Source: an uncultured Kiloniellaceae bacterium (GTDB taxonomy: Bacteria > Pseudomonadota > Alphaproteobacteria > Kiloniellales > Kiloniellaceae). Taken from it: 64,000 nt of DNA. This document shows, piece by piece, positions 9,486 to 18,588 of this stretch. Position 1 is the first letter of the stretch, and each line of letters begins with the position of its first letter. The stretch covers positions 124,001 to 188,000 of the forward strand of contig CANLSF010000001.1 in NCBI GenBank assembly GCA_947493695.1, written 5' to 3'. A model generated the notes under the pieces. The model was not told the DNA's origin, ran no database searches, and was given only the letters and a program-made list of their open reading frames with translations. A program made the position numbers and the translations under genes.

Positions 9486-9620
9486 GGGACACCACGCCCT
9501 TAAGCCTTCAGTTCCGACACGCCAGCTTGAAAAGTCATAAACTACGAAAAAGACAGGATAAACTCTATCCGCATCCCCGTCTTGTCGCAAAATTTGGTTT
9601 TGTCAGGCTGTTGCCGGAGT

Positions 9621-10676
9621 TCAGCTAAACCCCAGCAGATCCGGAAACGCGGCCAGCGACGTGCGGCTGCGGCCTTCCCGGCCCAGAGTCGGCTCCGCAT
9701 AGAGCATCGAATTCAGGATGGCTTCTTCCGTGCTCTCGATCACGGCGCGGAACAGAAGGTCGAGCCCGTCCTCGTGAAGTTGATCGAACTGCAAAAGGGC
9801 ATCTTTGGGTCTGGCGTGCGGAATCCGCTGGGCCGTGGAGAAAGCCAGGGCGATGTCGCCGGAACCTGAGCCGAAATGACTGCCGGTGCGCGCGATGCCC
9901 GCCCCCGCCCGGGCTGCGAGACGGCGCAGTTGCCGGTCGGAAAGGGGCGCGTCGCTGGCCAGGATCACGATGATGGAGCCCTGTTCGGCAGGCACGTTGT
10001 TCTGCTTCATGCGCTCCGCGATCAGGGGTCCGATGTGATTGCCTTTGACCGTGAGATCGCTCAAGCGGCCCATATTGCTCAGGACCAGTGTGCCCAGCGT
10101 AAAGTCCTGACCGGAGATGGAAACCGCGCGCGAGGCGGAACCGATGCCGCCCTTCAAGCCATAGGCACTCATCCCCGTCCCTGCCCCCACCGCACCCTGG
10201 GAAAACGCGCCGGGCGCCGCCGCAAGGGCTTCCTCCACATGATCCGCCGTCACATGCTGACCCCGGATATCGTTCAGCCAGGCACCGTCATTGCATTCCA
10301 GCACCACCGGGTTGACCGTTCCCGTGGTCGCGCCGATCTCGGGATTCTGTTCGAGCATATAGCGCACCAGCGCATCCGATGCCGTGCCGACCGAGAGGGT
10401 ATTGGTCAGGAGCAGCGGGGTTTCCAGGGTCCCCAGTTCCTCGACTTGTACGAAACCGGTCGACTTGCCGAAGCCATTGAGGACCTGAACCGCCGCGGGA
10501 AATTTCTCGCGAAACAAACTGCCGTCATGAGGCAGGATCGCCGTGACGCCGGTCTGCACCGGGCCTTTGCTGAGCGTCACCTGCCCGACTGCTACGCCCG
10601 CAACATCGGTGATGGCATTCAAAGGGCCGGGCGGCAGGCAGCCGATTTCCAGTCCGAGGTCGCGCGCGCTTGGCAT
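9621..10676 (-). CDS. P1 family peptidase (DmpA/BapA type)
   Basis: A 351-residue member of the Ntn-hydrolase family S58, whose known members are L-aminopeptidase D-Ala-esterase/amidases and beta-peptidyl aminopeptidases. They self-cleave to expose an N-terminal Ser nucleophile. Here the likely nucleophile is Ser200 in LVLSNMG, and other family blocks are present: NAITDVAGVAVG at the N-terminus, TNTLSVGTASDAL, ECNDGAWLND, GAVGAGTGM. No signal peptide is seen, so it should be cytoplasmic. It is followed on the same strand by the SARP/TPR regulator after a gap of about 135 bases. Confidence 0.88.
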   Translation of the reverse strand: MPSARDLGLEIGCLPPGPLNAITDVAGVAVGQVTLSKGPVQTGVTAILPHDGSLFREKFPAAVQVLNGFGKSTGFVQVEELGTLETPLLLTNTLSVGTASDALVRYMLEQNPEIGATTGTVNPVVLECNDGAWLNDIRGQHVTADHVEEALAAAPGAFSQGAVGAGTGMSAYGLKGGIGSASRAVSISGQDFTLGTLVLSNMGRLSDLTVKGNHIGPLIAERMKQNNVPAEQGSIIVILASDAPLSDRQLRRLAARAGAGIARTGSHFGSGSGDIALAFSTAQRIPHARPKDALLQFDQLHEDGLDLLFRAVIESTEEAILNSMLYAEPTLGREGRSRTSLAAFPDLLGFS

Positions 10677-10869
10677 GTTCTGAGGCTCTGTCCGTTTTTA
10701 GATCTTCAACAGAGATAGAGCATGCGTGGGTCAGAAGGAATAGTCACGAATTGCCGCAAGTACAGCAATTGCACAGTGCGACGTTAAAGGCTTGTCAGAA
10801 TTTCCATTTGAAGGTAACACCATCCCCATTCCTTCCATTGAAACGTCTGCGTATTCGGCAGACTTATAA

Positions 10870-11985
10870 ATGACCTCAAAAAATCTGCGCGTTTCGGCTG
10901 AACTCCGGGCGCTCTATTCCGACTGGTGCCTGCCCCGTCGAGGCAACGCCAATCCCGAAATCATGACCAACGATATCTGGGTCTGGATGATCAAAGACGG
11001 CGGTTGGCCGGGTAGATCACATGCCCACTTCGGAACGGGAGAGCGAAAATCTCCCGGGTGGTGTTTCAGCCGATACGGCCAGTCGGAGACGACGCTGCCG
11101 GACGGTTCCATCGTTTACATCGGCGGTGAACACGAGGACTGGTACGATCCGGATTTCTATATCTACAACGATGTTGTCGTGAAAGCGCCTGACGGATCGA
11201 TAAGCATTTACGGCTATCCGCCGGACATCTTTCCACCAACGGATTCTCACACCGCGACACTGGTCGGTGATCAGATCTTTATCGTTGGCTGCTTAGGTTA
11301 TGCGGAGCAGCGAGATCCAGGCACGACCCCCGTTTACATCTTGGACACGACGAGCTTTTCCATCAGAGCGTTCGAGACAAAAGGCACACCGCCGCCATGG
11401 CTCTATAAACACACCGCGAGGCTGTCCGTGGGAGGAAATACGCTCCTCTTTGACTCCGGGCTGTACAAGCATACGACCTCAGGCAGACACATCGAAAACA
11501 CCACAATGTGGCGGCTCTGTTTACTGTCCGGTGTGTGGGACCGCGTATTTGACAAAGCCTGGACCAGATGGATGTTTTCCCGCGAAGACGACAGCGCCAA
11601 TGACCTTAAGGCAATCGAACGCCTGGAACATGCGGAGCGGACCGGTCAGCGCGGTGTTCTCGCCGAACGAGCTAGCGAAGAGTTTGAAGTCCGCAATTTT
11701 CGTCCCGATTTCGAGCTTTATAGACACAGGTACCGACCGCCCATCCCGCACAAGGAACTGCCTCGCGGCGACTACCTCTATGGAAAGCATCGCATTGAGA
11801 TCGACGGTGTCATGGTGCGCTACAAAGAAGGCCACAATGAAATCATTGTGACAGTTGAGGGCGACCTGCCCGAGACAACAATCTCAGCGTTAAAGTACTA
11901 TGGGCTTGAAGTGTTTTCTGCGCTCGAAGAAGTTCCCTACAAGATCTGGGGGTTAGGAGCAGAGGATGTATTTCACTCTTTTTGA
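10870..11985 (+). CDS. beta-propeller (Kelch-like) hypothetical protein
   Basis: A 371-residue protein whose first ~230 residues show repeated beta motifs of Kelch/galactose-oxidase-like propellers (DGSIVYIGGEHEDW, SHTATLVGDQIFIVGCLGY, TPVYILDTTSFSIR, KHTARLSVGGNTLLF). The last ~140 residues are charged, alpha/beta, and unrecognised. No signal peptide, so probably cytoplasmic. No convincing ribosome-binding site precedes the ATG. It faces away from the P1 peptidase gene. Confidence 0.65.
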   Translation: MTSKNLRVSAELRALYSDWCLPRRGNANPEIMTNDIWVWMIKDGGWPGRSHAHFGTGERKSPGWCFSRYGQSETTLPDGSIVYIGGEHEDWYDPDFYIYNDVVVKAPDGSISIYGYPPDIFPPTDSHTATLVGDQIFIVGCLGYAEQRDPGTTPVYILDTTSFSIRAFETKGTPPPWLYKHTARLSVGGNTLLFDSGLYKHTTSGRHIENTTMWRLCLLSGVWDRVFDKAWTRWMFSREDDSANDLKAIERLEHAERTGQRGVLAERASEEFEVRNFRPDFELYRHRYRPPIPHKELPRGDYLYGKHRIEIDGVMVRYKEGHNEIIVTVEGDLPETTISALKYYGLEVFSALEEVPYKIWGLGAEDVFHSF

Positions 11986-12052
11986 TGCCGCCGGGTGATC
12001 ACCGTCGTTCCAGGAGCTTACCTCCGCCATGGACATGGTTTAGTCTCGCGAT

Positions 12053-12742
12053 ATGGCAGATTCGAAAACCCGTGAAACCGACCTCTATGCCCCTCTTAAG
12101 ACCTATCTCGAGGGGCAGGGTTATGTTGTGAAGTCCGAGATCGGCGCTGCGGATATCGTGGCCTGTCGCGGCGACGAAGACCCGGTGATTGTGGAGTTGA
12201 AGGTGAGCTTTTCGCTCACACTCTTTCACCAGGCCGTGGCCCGGCAGACGGTCACCGATCTGGTTTACGCAGCCGTGGAACGGGGCAGCGGGCAGCGTTT
12301 TGAGAAAGCGCTGAAGGACAACACCAAACTCGCGCGGCGGCTTGGCCTGGGATTGATCACCGTGCGTCTGCGCGATGATTTCGTCGAGGTGCACTGCGAC
12401 CCGGGCCCCTACCGCCCGCGTCAGTCCAAGCCAAGGCGCGCCCGCCTGCTGCGTGAATTCGCCCGCCGGGTTGGTGATCCGAACCAGGGCGGCGCGACAC
12501 GTGTTGGCCTGGTGACCGCGTATCGGCAGGACGCTCTGCGCTGCGTGGCCCATCTTGCGGCCAGCGGCCCGCTCAAGGGTGCAGCCGTCGCCCAGGCCAC
12601 CGGTGTCGAAAAGGCCACGCGCCTGATGGCGGACGATCACTACGGATGGTTCGAACGGATCGAGACGGGAGTCTACGCCGTCACGCCGAAAGGCCGTGAG
12701 GCTCTGGAAGCCTATGCACATGCAATGCCGGGCGCGGACTAG
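12053..12742 (+). CDS. DUF2161 family PD-(D/E)XK-like protein
   Basis: A 229-residue protein of the DUF2161 family, predicted phosphodiesterase/nuclease fold. The N-terminal half has the PD-(D/E)XK pattern: KSEIGAADIVACRG (Asp) followed by VIVELKV (E-x-K). The C-terminal half is a winged-helix-like region ending in the MarR-like YAVTPKGREALEAY. Family members are widespread in Alphaproteobacteria and their substrate is not established. It is followed after 6 bases by a small hypothetical gene, so the two may be cotranscribed. Confidence 0.75.
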   Translation: MADSKTRETDLYAPLKTYLEGQGYVVKSEIGAADIVACRGDEDPVIVELKVSFSLTLFHQAVARQTVTDLVYAAVERGSGQRFEKALKDNTKLARRLGLGLITVRLRDDFVEVHCDPGPYRPRQSKPRRARLLREFARRVGDPNQGGATRVGLVTAYRQDALRCVAHLAASGPLKGAAVAQATGVEKATRLMADDHYGWFERIETGVYAVTPKGREALEAYAHAMPGAD

Positions 12743-12748
12743 ACCGAG

Positions 12749-13168
12749 ATGCGGCGGCCTTTTCTCAACGGAAAAAAAAGTTGGAGTTTTGTCCAGGTGA
12801 CTGAACTGAAAACGCAAGCCATTGAGACGCGCGTTGGTCTCGACGATGCAGAGTTTTTATCCTACACAAGAGATGAAAACGGTAGGCTGTGCGTCGAAAT
12901 TCGTGCCTGGAATGATTCGCGTATGACATTCCTTTTTGAGGATGCAATCGCCGTTTTCGATCATAGTATCGGTTCGGTTACAGCGATTCACGAAGTGATA
13001 GGCGTCTCGGAATTTTTAGAGCAGGCTTTGAAGTGGTACTACGAAGCGTCAATTCCCACTGATCATCTCCTAAAACACTATCAGTTTCTTGATCTTGACG
13101 GCAATCCTTCGCTGGAAATCGTAAGCGCCGCCCTTACCATTGAGTACTCGGACTTCCGGCCGGCCTGA
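12749..13168 (+). CDS. small acidic hypothetical protein
   Basis: A 139-residue acidic protein (ETRVGLDDAEFLSYTRD ... EIRAWNDSRMTFLFEDA). The fold pattern, a beta-rich N-terminus and a helical C-terminus, is common among uncharacterised accessory and immunity proteins, but there is no toxin gene beside it. The start is uncertain: GTG at 12797, with TGGAG upstream, removes a basic 16-residue leader and fits better than the ATG at 12749. It has more A and T than the DUF2161 gene before it. Confidence 0.5.
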   Translation: MRRPFLNGKKSWSFVQVTELKTQAIETRVGLDDAEFLSYTRDENGRLCVEIRAWNDSRMTFLFEDAIAVFDHSIGSVTAIHEVIGVSEFLEQALKWYYEASIPTDHLLKHYQFLDLDGNPSLEIVSAALTIEYSDFRPA

Positions 13169-13213
13169 CAGCGCGTAAACTTTCGGACATGCCCCGGCTG
13201 AACAGATCAAGCT

Positions 13214-13858
13214 TTAGGTATCTAAGCTAATTGCACTCCATGGAGTGGTTTTTTCACAAACCCATTCGAGCGCTTGTCGCCGTTCAATAATAATCGGGAT
13301 TTTCAATTGTTTTTTCGTGTCGCCGTCATCCCATATCTCAGGATGCTCAACCACCGCATGCAAGCAGTAGTAGAGATCCAACGTTCCAGCAATTTCTTCA
13401 ATTCGCCGTAACTTCAGTGAAGCAAAGAACTCGGGAAAGGGTGTTTCGGGCGGTATTAATCCAAACAGATTAGTCTGATCCGACTCACAGGAAGGCCACG
13501 GAATTTCATCAAGAAGACCGACACACCAACCAAGCGCGTACAACGACTCTTGTTTCCATGAGAGCTCGTTTAGCTCAGATGAGGTCAAGCTCTCATTCAA
13601 GATCATCCCTTGCTCTGGTGCTGACAAATAGTCCCAAGCGTTCTCGCTTTTCAGCCATTCTTCGAGAAGCTCACCAGCGGCGGCGTTCGCCAACCCCGCC
13701 AGAGAATAGAGCGCGATGATCCTTTGCCCCAGCTCTTGGGCAGTCCTCAGATCGTCCACTGCTAAGTTATCGAGGAAAGGCAGGTGCGGATGCATCGGCA
13801 CGGCATTTGCCTTCAACTGCTTGCGGGTCTTATCGCGGACAAACTTCATATCGATCAC
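13214..13858 (-). CDS. DUF4272 domain-containing protein
   Basis: A 214-residue helical protein that resembles DUF4272: RTAQELGQRIIALYSLAGLANA, then LSWKQESLYALGWCVGLLDE, the conserved WxxExxYALxWxxG type block. Function unknown in the family; members are scattered and often in accessory regions. GAGGAGG precedes a GTG at 13858 by four bases and an ATG at 13849 by thirteen, so either may be the start. It converges with the small hypothetical gene at 12749. Confidence 0.65.
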   Translation of the reverse strand: MIDMKFVRDKTRKQLKANAVPMHPHLPFLDNLAVDDLRTAQELGQRIIALYSLAGLANAAAGELLEEWLKSENAWDYLSAPEQGMILNESLTSSELNELSWKQESLYALGWCVGLLDEIPWPSCESDQTNLFGLIPPETPFPEFFASLKLRRIEEIAGTLDLYYCLHAVVEHPEIWDDGDTKKQLKIPIIIERRQALEWVCEKTTPWSAISLDT

Positions 13859-14116
13859 AGCACCTCCTCATTCAAACACAATATGATGAGCATCTCGTTT
13901 TTTCGCCGCTTCGATTACACCTTTAAGGTGTATTTTTTATGAACTTTCCAGATAAGTGATCGCGAGTGTTTGGCAAAAACTCTGCCCAACCCAGCAGCTG
14001 TGTCTGAGCGTCATTACATTTATTCGGCCCGATTGGAACGGCGATCGTGTGGTGCTGATGTTTGTCATCAAAGACTGATGGTTATAAACCCGAGATGATT
14101 TGCGTGCCGCCAGCAG

Positions 14117-15010
14117 TCAATTTGAGCAAGACTTCAAATAGTCTATGAAGCAGCGGGTTTTCGCGGGGACATAGGATCGCGAGGGATAGAGGATCCAGGC
14201 CGCCGTGTCGAAGTCCGTGGCGGTAATCTCAAAACCTTTGAGGACCTCGAGCAACCGGCCCGCTGCGAGATCATCCCGGATGGTCCAATCGCTCAAGAGG
14301 GCAATTCCCAGTCCCTCCAACGCCGCCCGGCGAAGGACAAGCGCATTGGAGACAATCAGGGCAGGTTCGATCTCGATCTCCTCGAGAGCCCCCTCACCTG
14401 ATCTGAATTTCCAAAGGGAGCGATAGCCGGGAAAGGGAAAGGCGATGGTCTCGTGGCTTCGGATATCGCCGGGCTTCGCAGGCCGCCCCGCTTTTTCCAG
14501 ATAGGCCGGACTGGCCACCAGGTGATAGCGGGTCGTCAGCAGCTTAGAGGCAACGTAAGGCCCGGACGGTCTGCTGCCCAAGCGGATGGCCAGGTCGATC
14601 TTTTCGGCGACGAGATCCGTCGTCTTATCGCTCAAAACCAGTTCGATTCGGATTTTGGGATAGGTCTCGCGAAAGGCCGGCAGGCGTGGCATCAGCCATC
14701 TTTCGCCAAAGGCAACCGAGGTGGAAATCCGCAGGTTTCCCTGGGGCATGCTGACGGCATCGCGGGCGAGGTCCCGGATCTCACCGATTTCCTCAATCGG
14801 GGCCTGGATGCGGTCAAAGATCAACTGCCCTGCTTCGGTCAGCGCCAGGCGGCGCGTGGTGCGATCAAACAGCCGAACCCCAAGCTCAGCCTCTATCGCC
14901 GCGATCTGGCGCGAGACGGAGGAAGGGTCCGTGTCCTGCTTGCGGGCCACCGCCGCGAATGAGCCCGAGCGGACGACGTCTAGAAAGATCTGGAGATGCG
15001 ATAGGTTCAT
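14117..15010 (-). CDS. LysR family transcriptional regulator
   Basis: A 297-residue regulator with the N-terminal LysR helix-turn-helix (MNLSHLQIFLDVVRSGSFAAVARK ... SVSRQIAAIEAELGVRLFDR, split here to stay short) and a periplasmic-binding-protein-like effector domain (from about residue 90). It belongs to the CrgA/AaeR-like branch judged by LRISTSVAFGERWLMPRLPAF. It is divergent from the SDR at 15141, the usual arrangement for a LysR regulator and its target, and the shared region contains a T-N11-A dyad. Confidence 0.88.
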   Translation of the reverse strand: MNLSHLQIFLDVVRSGSFAAVARKQDTDPSSVSRQIAAIEAELGVRLFDRTTRRLALTEAGQLIFDRIQAPIEEIGEIRDLARDAVSMPQGNLRISTSVAFGERWLMPRLPAFRETYPKIRIELVLSDKTTDLVAEKIDLAIRLGSRPSGPYVASKLLTTRYHLVASPAYLEKAGRPAKPGDIRSHETIAFPFPGYRSLWKFRSGEGALEEIEIEPALIVSNALVLRRAALEGLGIALLSDWTIRDDLAAGRLLEVLKGFEITATDFDTAAWILYPSRSYVPAKTRCFIDYLKSCSN

Positions 15011-15031
15011 TCGTGCAGTTATTGCATGAAT
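15009..15031. promoter_or_regulatory. candidate LysR operator (T-N11-A dyad)
   Basis: ATTCGTGCA - 5 bases - TGCATGAAT, a dyad with one mismatch in nine pairs, containing TGCAGTTATTGCA, which fits the T-N11-A LysR consensus. It overlaps the start codon of the LysR gene and lies about 110 bases before the divergent SDR, so autoregulation and control of the SDR are both possible. Confidence 0.5.
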
Positions 15032-15140
15032 GATAGTTAAATTTCCAGCTGTCGCGCAGATTCAATGAAGTCTAGTTCTGTCCGCACGTGAGTGGAGAGG
15101 CCCTCCGCCCTCAGTGACCACAACAGCATCAGGAGCCGGA

Positions 15141-15890
15141 ATGATCGATCTCTCAGACAAAACCGCCTTTATCACGGGCGCAAGCCGCGGTATCGGCGAA
15201 GCCACGGCGCGAAAACTGGCGCGCTACGGCGCCAATGTCGTTCTGGCTGCGCGCAGCCGGGCTGATATCGAACGCATTGCAGACGAGATCGGCCCGCAGG
15301 CGCTGGCCCTGACCTGCGATGTCAGCACCTATCGCGCCGTCGAGACCGCCATCGCGCACACCCGGAACCACTTTGGCGGGCTGCATATTCTGGTCAACAA
15401 CGCGGGCAGCATCGATCCGATCAGCAGGATTGAAAACTCCGATCCCGCGGCCTGGAGCCAGATCGTGGACGTCAACCTGAAGGGCGTCTACCACTGTCTG
15501 CGCGCGGCCTATCCGGCGCTGAGAGAAACCCGGGGTGTCGCGATCAACATTTCCTCCGGCGCCGCGACCGGCGCGCTCGAGGGCTGGAGTCACTACTGTG
15601 CGACCAAGGCCGCCGTCCTGTCCATGACCCGCTGCGCCCATAAGGAATGGGCCGATCAGGGTATCCGCATCGTCGGCCTGTCACCCGGCACAGTGGCGAC
15701 AGAGATGCAGCAGGTGATCAGATCCTCCGGCGTGAACCCCGTGAGCAAACTCGACTGGTCCGCACACATATCACCCGAGTGGGTCGGCGAGGCCATTGCC
15801 TGGCTGACGACGGAGGCGGCACGGACTTTTGACGGGGATGACTTTTCGCTGAAAACCGAGGAAAACAGGCGGCTGGTCGGTATGCTTTAA
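15141..15890 (+). CDS. SDR family oxidoreductase
   Basis: A 249-residue classical short-chain dehydrogenase. It has the nucleotide motif TGASRGIG, the NNAG motif (LVNNAGSID), the catalytic Ser in ISSGAATG and the active-site YCATK (YxxxK), so it should be active with NAD(P)H. The ATG at 15141 is chosen over 15114 because AGGAG lies 5 bases upstream. Substrate unknown. It is divergent from the LysR gene and convergent with the YghU-type gene, with a hairpin between. Confidence 0.88.
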   Translation: MIDLSDKTAFITGASRGIGEATARKLARYGANVVLAARSRADIERIADEIGPQALALTCDVSTYRAVETAIAHTRNHFGGLHILVNNAGSIDPISRIENSDPAAWSQIVDVNLKGVYHCLRAAYPALRETRGVAINISSGAATGALEGWSHYCATKAAVLSMTRCAHKEWADQGIRIVGLSPGTVATEMQQVIRSSGVNPVSKLDWSAHISPEWVGEAIAWLTTEAARTFDGDDFSLKTEENRRLVGML

Positions 15891-15935
15891 CGCACAGGCT
15901 TGCGGTGCATCTGCCCGTCCCGAAGCCGTAACGCA

Positions 15936-15971
15936 TTCGGGCGTCCCCTCATACAGAAGAAGACGCCCGAA
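15936..15971. terminator. bidirectional hairpin terminator
   Basis: TTCGGGCGTC and GACGCCCGAA form a perfect 10-base-pair stem around a 16-base loop. It lies between the 3' ends of the converging SDR and YghU-type genes and is a likely terminator for both. Confidence 0.6.
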
Positions 15972-15997
15972 CCTGTAAAAGCAAAACTGGCCGGAGA

Positions 15998-16870
15998 TTA
16001 CTCCGCCGCCACCTTGTCCTGAGTCTTGGTGTCGAAGTCGCTGGCGTCATGACGTTCGTGAAGCTGGTCTTCCAGCGGACCGTTGACACGGTTGACCTTG
16101 CGGCCCCGGATCACGGCGGGACGCTTGCCGATTTCCTCGGCCCAGCGCACGACGTTCTTGTAGGAGGCGACATCCAGGAACTCCCCGGCATCGTAGAGCC
16201 GTCCGAGCGCAAGCGCGCCGTACCAGGCCCAGATGGCCATGTCGGCGATGGAGTACTCGTCGCCCGCCATGTACTGGTTGTCGGCCAGATGACGGTCGAG
16301 CACATCCATCTGGCGCTTGGTTTCCATCGCAAACCGGTCGATGGCATATTCGAACTTCTCCGGCGCGTAGGCATAGAAATGCCCGAAACCGCCGCCAAGA
16401 TAAGGCGCGCTGCCCATCTGCCAGAAGAGCCAGTTCATGGCTTCGGTCCGCTTTGCGTGATCCTTCGGCAGGAACGCACCGAACTTCTCAGCGAGATAGA
16501 GCAGGATCGAGCCTGATTCGAAAACCCGCGTCGGGATCGCCGTGCTGCGGTCCACAAGGGCCGGGATCTTTGAATTGGGATTGATGTCGACAAAGCCGCT
16601 GCCGAACTGATCGCCGTCGCCGATCTTGATCACATAAGCATCGTATTCCGCGCCGCTGTGACCAGCCTCCAGCAGCTCTTCCAGCATCACCGTAACCTTG
16701 ACGCCGTTCGGCGTGGCCAGGGAGTGAAGCTGCAGCGGGTGGTTCCCAACCGGCAATTCCTGCTCGTGCATCGAACCGGCAATGGGGCGGTTGGTCTTGG
16801 CAAAGGTCCCGCCGTTCTCGGCTTCCCATTTCCAGACTTTCGGGGGCACGTAAGGTGAAGTCTCAGTCAT
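15998..16870 (-). CDS. yghU: YghU-type glutathione-dependent disulfide-bond oxidoreductase
   Basis: A 290-residue member of the Nu-class glutathione transferases, homologous to E. coli YghU, which reduce organic disulfides and peroxides with glutathione. Diagnostic blocks: the N-terminal extension YVPPKVWKW, TNRPIAGSMHEQELPVG, the TPNGVKV active-site loop, SKIPALVD and ESGSILLYLAEKFG, followed by the alpha-helical domain. The frame runs up to 17104, but the ATG at 16870 (MTETSPYVPP) with AGAGAG upstream is the family start. It is 64 bases downstream of the Tyr-less SDR on the same strand, so both are probably one operon. Confidence 0.9.
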   Translation of the reverse strand: MTETSPYVPPKVWKWEAENGGTFAKTNRPIAGSMHEQELPVGNHPLQLHSLATPNGVKVTVMLEELLEAGHSGAEYDAYVIKIGDGDQFGSGFVDINPNSKIPALVDRSTAIPTRVFESGSILLYLAEKFGAFLPKDHAKRTEAMNWLFWQMGSAPYLGGGFGHFYAYAPEKFEYAIDRFAMETKRQMDVLDRHLADNQYMAGDEYSIADMAIWAWYGALALGRLYDAGEFLDVASYKNVVRWAEEIGKRPAVIRGRKVNRVNGPLEDQLHERHDASDFDTKTQDKVAAE

Positions 16871-16934
16871 CTCTCTGATTCCAGTTTCTTTTTGTGGTGT
16901 GTTTGCAACGAAGTTACAGGTAGATAGGTCGTTC

Positions 16935-17630
16935 TCAGAACTTTTCGACCCAGGGCCGAAGCTCGATCTCCCAGGCCCAGCTGGAGCGCGGTTGATCGAG
17001 GAAATGCAGGTAGCTCTCGGCGATGGCCTCCGGGTCGAGCATGGAATCCGGGTTCTCCCCACGCTCGACACGCTCCGGACGGCTGGCGTTACGGATACCG
17101 CCATCGATCACGAAGTGGCCGATATGAATGCCTTGCGGATGCAGTTCGCGCGCCAGACTCTGCGCCAGACCGCGTAGGGCGAACTTGCCCATCGCGAAGG
17201 TCGAGGAATTGGGATAGCCCTTTACACCCGCCGAAGCGCCGGTGAAGAGGATCGCGCCCTTGCCCAGCGGGAGCATGCGTTTGGCCGCCTGCTGCGCCAT
17301 CAGAAAGGCTCCGTAACCTGTGATCAGGACCGCGGACCTTACCGCCGCCGGGTCCAGTTCGGTAATGCCGCCCCGAACCCGGGCGGAGGGATTGTAGATC
17401 GCAAGATCCAGAGGCCCGCCCAGGGCGTCGGCGGCCGCGAAGACCTTTTCCATATCGGCGGCTTCCGCCGCATCGCAGGACACCAGCCTGGCACCGGTCT
17501 CTTCCTGCAGCGCCGCAAGCTTTTCGGTGTTGCGCGCCGCCAGGACCAGGTTGTGCCCGCGCGCGTGCAGCCTGCGCGCCAGAGAGGCGGACAGGCCTTC
17601 GCCCGCGCCGATGATAATGGCCGTTCCCAT
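16935..17630 (-). CDS. SDR family protein with Phe for the catalytic Tyr
   Basis: A 231-residue short-chain dehydrogenase-like protein with the start MGTAIIIGAGEGLSASLAR (GxGxGx nucleotide loop). In place of YxxxK it has FAMGK, so the catalytic Tyr is Phe; the Ser region is TGASAGVKG. The block KFALRGLAQSLARE and the C-terminal WEIELRPWVEKF are shared with the gene at 28432-29157, its closest relative in the window. It may bind nucleotide without being a normal dehydrogenase. The ATG at 17630 is chosen over 17699 because the domain begins there. It leads the yghU gene. Confidence 0.85.
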   Translation of the reverse strand: MGTAIIIGAGEGLSASLARRLHARGHNLVLAARNTEKLAALQEETGARLVSCDAAEAADMEKVFAAADALGGPLDLAIYNPSARVRGGITELDPAAVRSAVLITGYGAFLMAQQAAKRMLPLGKGAILFTGASAGVKGYPNSSTFAMGKFALRGLAQSLARELHPQGIHIGHFVIDGGIRNASRPERVERGENPDSMLDPEAIAESYLHFLDQPRSSWAWEIELRPWVEKF

Positions 17631-17716
17631 GCAAGAGTTTCCCTCAACAAGAAGCGCCGATCTTGACGCAAAAAAGTCGGACCTGCCAGATCTGTGCAAT
17701 CAAATCTTCGGCAAGT

Positions 17717-17756
17717 GGCCGGTTACCGCTCCAATTGAAGAAAACGGTAACCGGCC
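17717..17756. promoter_or_regulatory. perfect 12-bp inverted repeat
   Basis: GGCCGGTTACCG and CGGTAACCGGCC are perfect inverted arms separated by 16 bases. The repeat lies between the end of the SDR at 17783 and the start of the SDR/yghU pair at 17630. No T-run follows on the minus strand, so it could be either a terminator of the upstream gene or an operator (GGTTACC core) for the SDR/yghU pair. Confidence 0.5.
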
Positions 17757-17782
17757 CGCTAGATTGGATCTGTTCTAGCTCA

Positions 17783-18523
17783 TTAAGCCGGCAGCATCTC
17801 GCCGACCTGCTTCTCGACAGCCTTGGGGTCGCCGATCAGACCTGCGAGGGTCTCCTCCGCAACGGCATCCGGGTAGACGTCTTCCTCACCGCTTTCAATT
17901 GCGGCCAGGATTCGCTGCGCAACCGAGGCAGGTGATGCTTTCTCCGAGGGAAAGTTCGCCGCCATATCCGTATCCACCGGGCCGGGATAGACGCCGACAA
18001 CCAGTGTCCCCTGTGCGCCCAGTTCAGCCCGCACGCCCTGGGTCAGGGAATGCACGGCGGCCTTCGACGCACTGTAAGAGCCAAGCAGGGGAAAGTTCAC
18101 ATGCGCGGCGATGGAGCTCATGTTGACGATGGCGCCCCCGCCATTCTTCTTGAGAATGGGCGCGAAGGCACGGGTCACATCGAGGAGCCCGAAGTAGTTG
18201 ATATCCATCTCGTTGCGGGCGGCATCCGTACTCTCGGCGGAAATCAGGCCCTCGAAGGCGGCGACACCGGCGTTATTGATCAGGATCGAGACATCCTGTT
18301 GGGCAGCGGCGGCGGCCTGAACCGTCTCCGGCTTGGTCACATCCAACTTGACCGGCACCACGCGGCCTCCAGTCGTCTCGACCAGATCGTCCAGCATCGC
18401 CGTGTTGCGCGCACCGGCGTAGACCTTGGACGCACCGGCGGCCAGCAATTCCTTGACGAAGGCCCGGCCGATACCGCGATTGGCACCGGTGACGAAGGCG
18501 GCTTTTCCTTTGATCTTGCTCAC
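17783..18523 (-). CDS. SDR family oxidoreductase
   Basis: A 246-residue classical short-chain dehydrogenase: TGANRGIG, INNAG, SSIAAHVNFP with the catalytic Ser, and YSASK. The C-terminal ~40 residues (EEDVYPDAVAEETLAG ... KQVGEMLP) match the SDR branch that is often next to TetR genes. The reading frame is open to 18622, but a GTG at 18523 preceded by CAGGAG at a normal distance gives the family N-terminus. It is divergent from the TetR gene, and the shared region contains strong dyads. Confidence 0.88.
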   Translation of the reverse strand: MSKIKGKAAFVTGANRGIGRAFVKELLAAGASKVYAGARNTAMLDDLVETTGGRVVPVKLDVTKPETVQAAAAAQQDVSILINNAGVAAFEGLISAESTDAARNEMDINYFGLLDVTRAFAPILKKNGGGAIVNMSSIAAHVNFPLLGSYSASKAAVHSLTQGVRAELGAQGTLVVGVYPGPVDTDMAANFPSEKASPASVAQRILAAIESGEEDVYPDAVAEETLAGLIGDPKAVEKQVGEMLPA

Positions 18524-18588
18524 GAAGCGATCTCCTGAAGTTAAATCTGCCCCGGGAATCCAGGGCATTGAAATTTTTAGTAACGAAT

